Assembly (NCBI RefSeq): GCF_011075055.1 | Contig: NW_025401193.1 | Coordinates: forward strand, 1-64,000 | DNA length: 64,000 nt | Reading direction: 5' to 3' | DNA from: Mangifera indica | Lineage: Eukaryota; Streptophyta; Magnoliopsida; Sapindales; Anacardiaceae | Part shown: piece by piece, positions 60,909 through 64,000 of the stretch | Layout of the letters: each line of letters opens with the position of its first letter | How positions within the stretch are numbered: the first letter of the stretch is position 1 | Made by a program: the position numbers and the translations under genes | Notes under the pieces: generated by a model | What the model saw: the letters and a program-made list of their open reading frames with translations, nothing else | The model's database searches: none | What the model was told of the DNA's origin: nothing

Positions 60909-62567
60909 TATTATAAATATGTGAAGTTGCATGAAATTGATTCTAGATTTAAATGAGTGTGGAGCTCTTGAGTTTTATCAGAAAAATTGAATAATTAAAT
61001 TCTCCATTTGTGTATTAAAGAAATATATATTTCGTAAAAAATTATGTCATACATAAACACTTGAAGATCATATGAATGCCTGTAAGTTTAAATTTAAACG
61101 AATTTCATTTCATAAATTATCTTTTAGTTCTCCTTTTTTTTTTTCATTTTTAAGTCACCTCGTATAATTCGTCAGAACTCTTTTATTTATAAAAGATTAT
61201 GGCTCAAAATTTAAAGTGGGTTCGAATTTCCTCTAAAAATACTTATTACTTTGTACCAATAGACCGCACGAATATGAAGAAATATAAAAAATGTTTCATA
61301 TTTCTGAGTCAAAATATTCAGTCATTTTATGTCGAAATCAATAATTTTCATTATGAGTTTCGTTTTTCTTTTTTTCAATGTCTATATTACGTAATTTGTC
61401 AGTCTTACATGTGATAAGTAATTGTAACATGTAAATTTCAGCAAGTATATGATTTACGATAAAATTATGTCACTCTACTTTAGACATATAAATATATACA
61501 TACTTATATATATTATTATATTATTAAATAATTTTAAATTAATAATAATATAATATCTAATTATATAATAATATATATAAATATGTATATAATTATGTAC
61601 TTAAAATAGGTATACATAATATTATTCAGATAAAATAATATTATGTATAACACTTTTGATACACAATTTGAGTAATTATATAATTAATTTTATCTCTAAT
61701 TCAAAATTATTAAATTATATGATAACAAATTATTCCTATATTTAAATTGTGTATCAAATATCTGTATGAATGATTTATTATTAAAGATAAAATAATATTT
61801 TATTATATGATAACACGTTATTTATGTATTTAAATTATATACCAAAAATATTTACATATTGTATTACTTTACTGTTGGTAGAGTTTCTTGAAGACATAGA
61901 AGAAACTTCCATTTGCGTTTATCGAAGGTATTGATGATAATTTATCTTCAGATTTTCTCAAAAGTGTAATTTGGTTCCCTTTTTATAATTTTATCAGTTC
62001 AATTACTTCGTAGAAATTTTCTTTTTATGATGAAAGTTTCCAAGAGCAGAAAAATGAAGATAATGGTAACTTTAAACGAAAAAATCTGCATTTTATAGTC
62101 GCTGATTTACATTTTTCACTTTTCCTGGAAGCAAAATCTCAAAAATTATTAAAATATTAAAATTTTTAAAATAAAAGTTTAAGTTTGAACTTTTATCACG
62201 TTTGTCAATTTTTAATTTTTTTGTTATAATGATTATAAGTTTGATCGATGTATCTTGAATTTATCCATTCAATAAATGCTGATGCGGTCTTCGGTTACCC
62301 AAAACATAAAAAATGGCACCAATAGACACCCCAATGGTATGGAGTTCTCTGAATTTTGTGATTTTCGTGGCAACCTCGGCTTCTTTAACAAGAGCCCAAC
62401 TGAAAAATGTGGGAAACAGGGTAACCTTACATTAATAATTACAATACATAAAATGATTAATTATCATGAATTTAGTCTAACCAATCCTTCCCCAACCCTC
62501 ACCTTGAAATTAAAGCCAAACAATAAAACAACAAATTGGTGTGAAGATTTTTTTTTTTTTTTAAAAA

Positions 62568-62960
62568 GGACCAAAAGACTTGTTCCCACCCAACGTTTAT
62601 TGTAATTTATAACTTATATCCTTTAACTTTAAAAAATTTAAACTCTCATCTATAAATAAAATTATGTTAAAAAATCAATTAATATTAAGAATAAAATTAT
62701 TATTTAATAAAAATTTTAAAAAACTAAAATTTTATTATATTTTACCCCTCAATTTGAAAATCTAATAATTTTCTTTTATTCAAAAATTAAAAAATTATAA
62801 TTTTTCCCTTAGAGTTTTGAAACCATTATTGACTCTATCTTCTGGTTTATCTCCTCCTATCAACTTGTTTCCACCCACCAAAGATATTGATTTTCTTTGA
62901 TGAAGATGAAATTGCCTTTGTCGGAATATTTTTATTTAAGATGAAAATAATTTTGTCTTC
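62568..62960. mobile_element. Partial MULE-type MITE, left part
   Basis: Starts ggaccaaaagacttgttccc, followed by the family's left-arm words (ataaaattattatttaataa, ctaaaattttattatattt) and a gaagatga-rich core. The right terminal repeat was not found. Confidence 0.55.
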
Positions 62961-63182
62961 ATTTAAGGTCATTAAATAAGTTATCTTGTTTTATTTTTTT
63001 TTTGTAAGTGTTGTCTCGTTAAGTTTGTCATACTCATTTCATAAGTTTCCTTGTGTAATTCATTCTACCTCTTTATAAATTCAATTTTATTCATTTTTTT
63101 ATATCATAAAATTTACAAATGAGATCAAAATACGATAAGATGTCTTTATTTGTGAAAAATTATGGTTCAAAATTTAAAGTAT

Positions 63183-63423
63183 GAATTTTTCTTAAAAAAG
63201 TCAATTATCTTTTAGAAATGGACAGTATAGAAAATGTGATAGCACGTTAAAGGCTATTTTGATACGAAGAATATAAAAAAACATTTTATATTTCTTCCTT
63301 ATGGAACTTTTCTTTAAAAAAGTCATTATCTTTTAGAAATAAATAGTATAAAAAAAATGATAGCACATTAGAGACTATTTTGATTGGAGGAATATAAAAA
63401 AAATATTTTATATTTCTTCCTTA
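63183..63423. repeat. Tandem duplication, period 121 bp
   Basis: Two units, about 63183-63303 and 63304-63423. Each contains attatcttttagaaat, gatagcac(g/a)tta, gactattttgat-like and tttatatttcttcctta words. Related words also occur near 61190-61330, which points to a dispersed family. Confidence 0.8.
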
Positions 63424-63734
63424 AAAAGGTCCATATTCCTTCCTTTTTATCAATGTTTTTATTTTAATTTATTTTATGTGGGTTTAATGATTACTAATGA
63501 ATATTTTAATCTTCTAATCACCCATAAAAATTGGTTTCTTTAAAAAATTTTAGTAAAAAATTAATTTTAATAAAAAAATTAATAATTATAATATTTTAAT
63601 CTTCTACCATAAGGGATAGATTCATTAATTTTAATAAAAAATAATTTTTAATATCATCACTATTAATTAATTAATTTTGTGATATTATATAAACAGTAAC
63701 AGATTAAATTGGGTTAAACCTGACATATTATATT

Positions 63735-64000
63735 ATTAAAGTTAGATTCAAACTGAGCTTGTTTGAGCTTAAACTCAGTTCGAACGAGCTTGAAACTAGT
63801 TAACCCTATACAAACTCGAGCTATTTATCAAATTTTTTAATTAAAAATTTTGATATAAAATGACGTCGTTTTAACCAATATATATTAAAACAACGTTGTT
63901 TTAATAACAAAAAATAAACCTAACCAAATTCGAATTGAGTTTTAGTTTAGCTTCCACAAGTTCGATGAGCTCGAGCTCAAATTCGAACTCAGTTATATAT
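63735..64000. mobile_element. gagctcg-rich element, cut by window end
   Basis: Contains gagcttgtttgagcttaaac, gttcgaacgagcttg and gatgagctcgagctc words like those of the elements at 2.1 and 49.1 kb. The right end lies outside the window. Confidence 0.4.

Larger units (their letters stand above)
59941..64000. other. Gene-free right flank
   Basis: No supportable gene. It holds a partial MULE-type MITE ending ggcc at 60908, AT-rich MITE-like copies (about 61470-61850), the 30-kb repeat type (about 62110-62275), a second partial MULE-type MITE starting at 62568, a 121-bp tandem repeat (63183-63423) and a gagctcg-rich element cut by the window end. Open frames of 70-110 codons here are low-complexity and do not resemble proteins. 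Confidence 0.45.

Noticed and set aside
62276..62605. A 109-codon plus-strand protein
   Set aside because: The end lies in a poly-T run and the start of a MITE. There is no recognisable domain or splice context.
1..64000. CRISPR array, tRNA or rRNA genes
   Set aside because: No regularly spaced short repeats with unique spacers, no cloverleaf-like segment with conserved A/B boxes, and no rRNA-like block was seen. The only tRNA-related sequence is the TRIM primer-binding site.

Overview
The window is nuclear DNA of a flowering plant, most likely a dicot. Genes are built of many short GT-AG introns, the intergenic DNA is very AT-rich, and it holds plant-type MITEs, a Ty1/copia relic and a TRIM element. 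I could not name the species.

The only convincing protein-coding genes are four full-size ABC transporters of the ABCG/PDR (pleiotropic drug resistance) subfamily, PDR1/ABCG40-like. All four lie head-to-tail on the minus strand. I call them PDR-A (2890-9719), PDR-B (21213-27835), PDR-C (37828-44469) and PDR-D (52995-59697). Each was rebuilt by hand as 24 exons. Exons 2-14 and 16-23 keep the same phases in all copies and nearly all keep the same lengths. No copy has a stop or frameshift in its coding sequence. Predicted lengths are 1459, 1431, 1439 and 1439 residues. Each protein has the reverse (NBD1-TMD1)-(NBD2-TMD2) layout, with both Walker A, signature and Walker B motifs readable. PDR-A is the most divergent copy. 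PDR-C and PDR-D come from the most recent duplication, a block of about 7.7 kb (about 37070-44740 and 52072-59940) that includes promoter, gene and 3' flank. PDR-B shares promoter sequence and some intron sequence with them.

Layout: 1-2889 left flank with one inverted-repeat element and the PDR-A 3' flank; 2890-9880 PDR-A with promoter; 9.9-21.1 kb gene-poor DNA with several MITEs; 21.2-28.2 kb PDR-B with promoter; 28.2-37.0 kb gene-poor DNA with tandem duplications and a clear MULE-type MITE; 37.1-44.7 kb PDR-C block; 44.7-52.07 kb gene-poor DNA with a minisatellite, MITE-like elements and a copia relic holding a nested TRIM; 52.07-59.94 kb PDR-D block; 59.94-64 kb gene-poor DNA.

As a set, the genes are a local family expansion of plasma-membrane exporters. 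In such families copies diverge in expression and substrate. The copy-specific differences support this: a GC donor in PDR-C, a changed YNPATW motif in PDR-C, a changed TATA box and lost upstream ORF in PDR-D, and a 5'-UTR duplication and linker deletion in PDR-B. I saw no rRNA, tRNA, CRISPR or operon-like structure, and nothing that is clearly a wholly new type of system.
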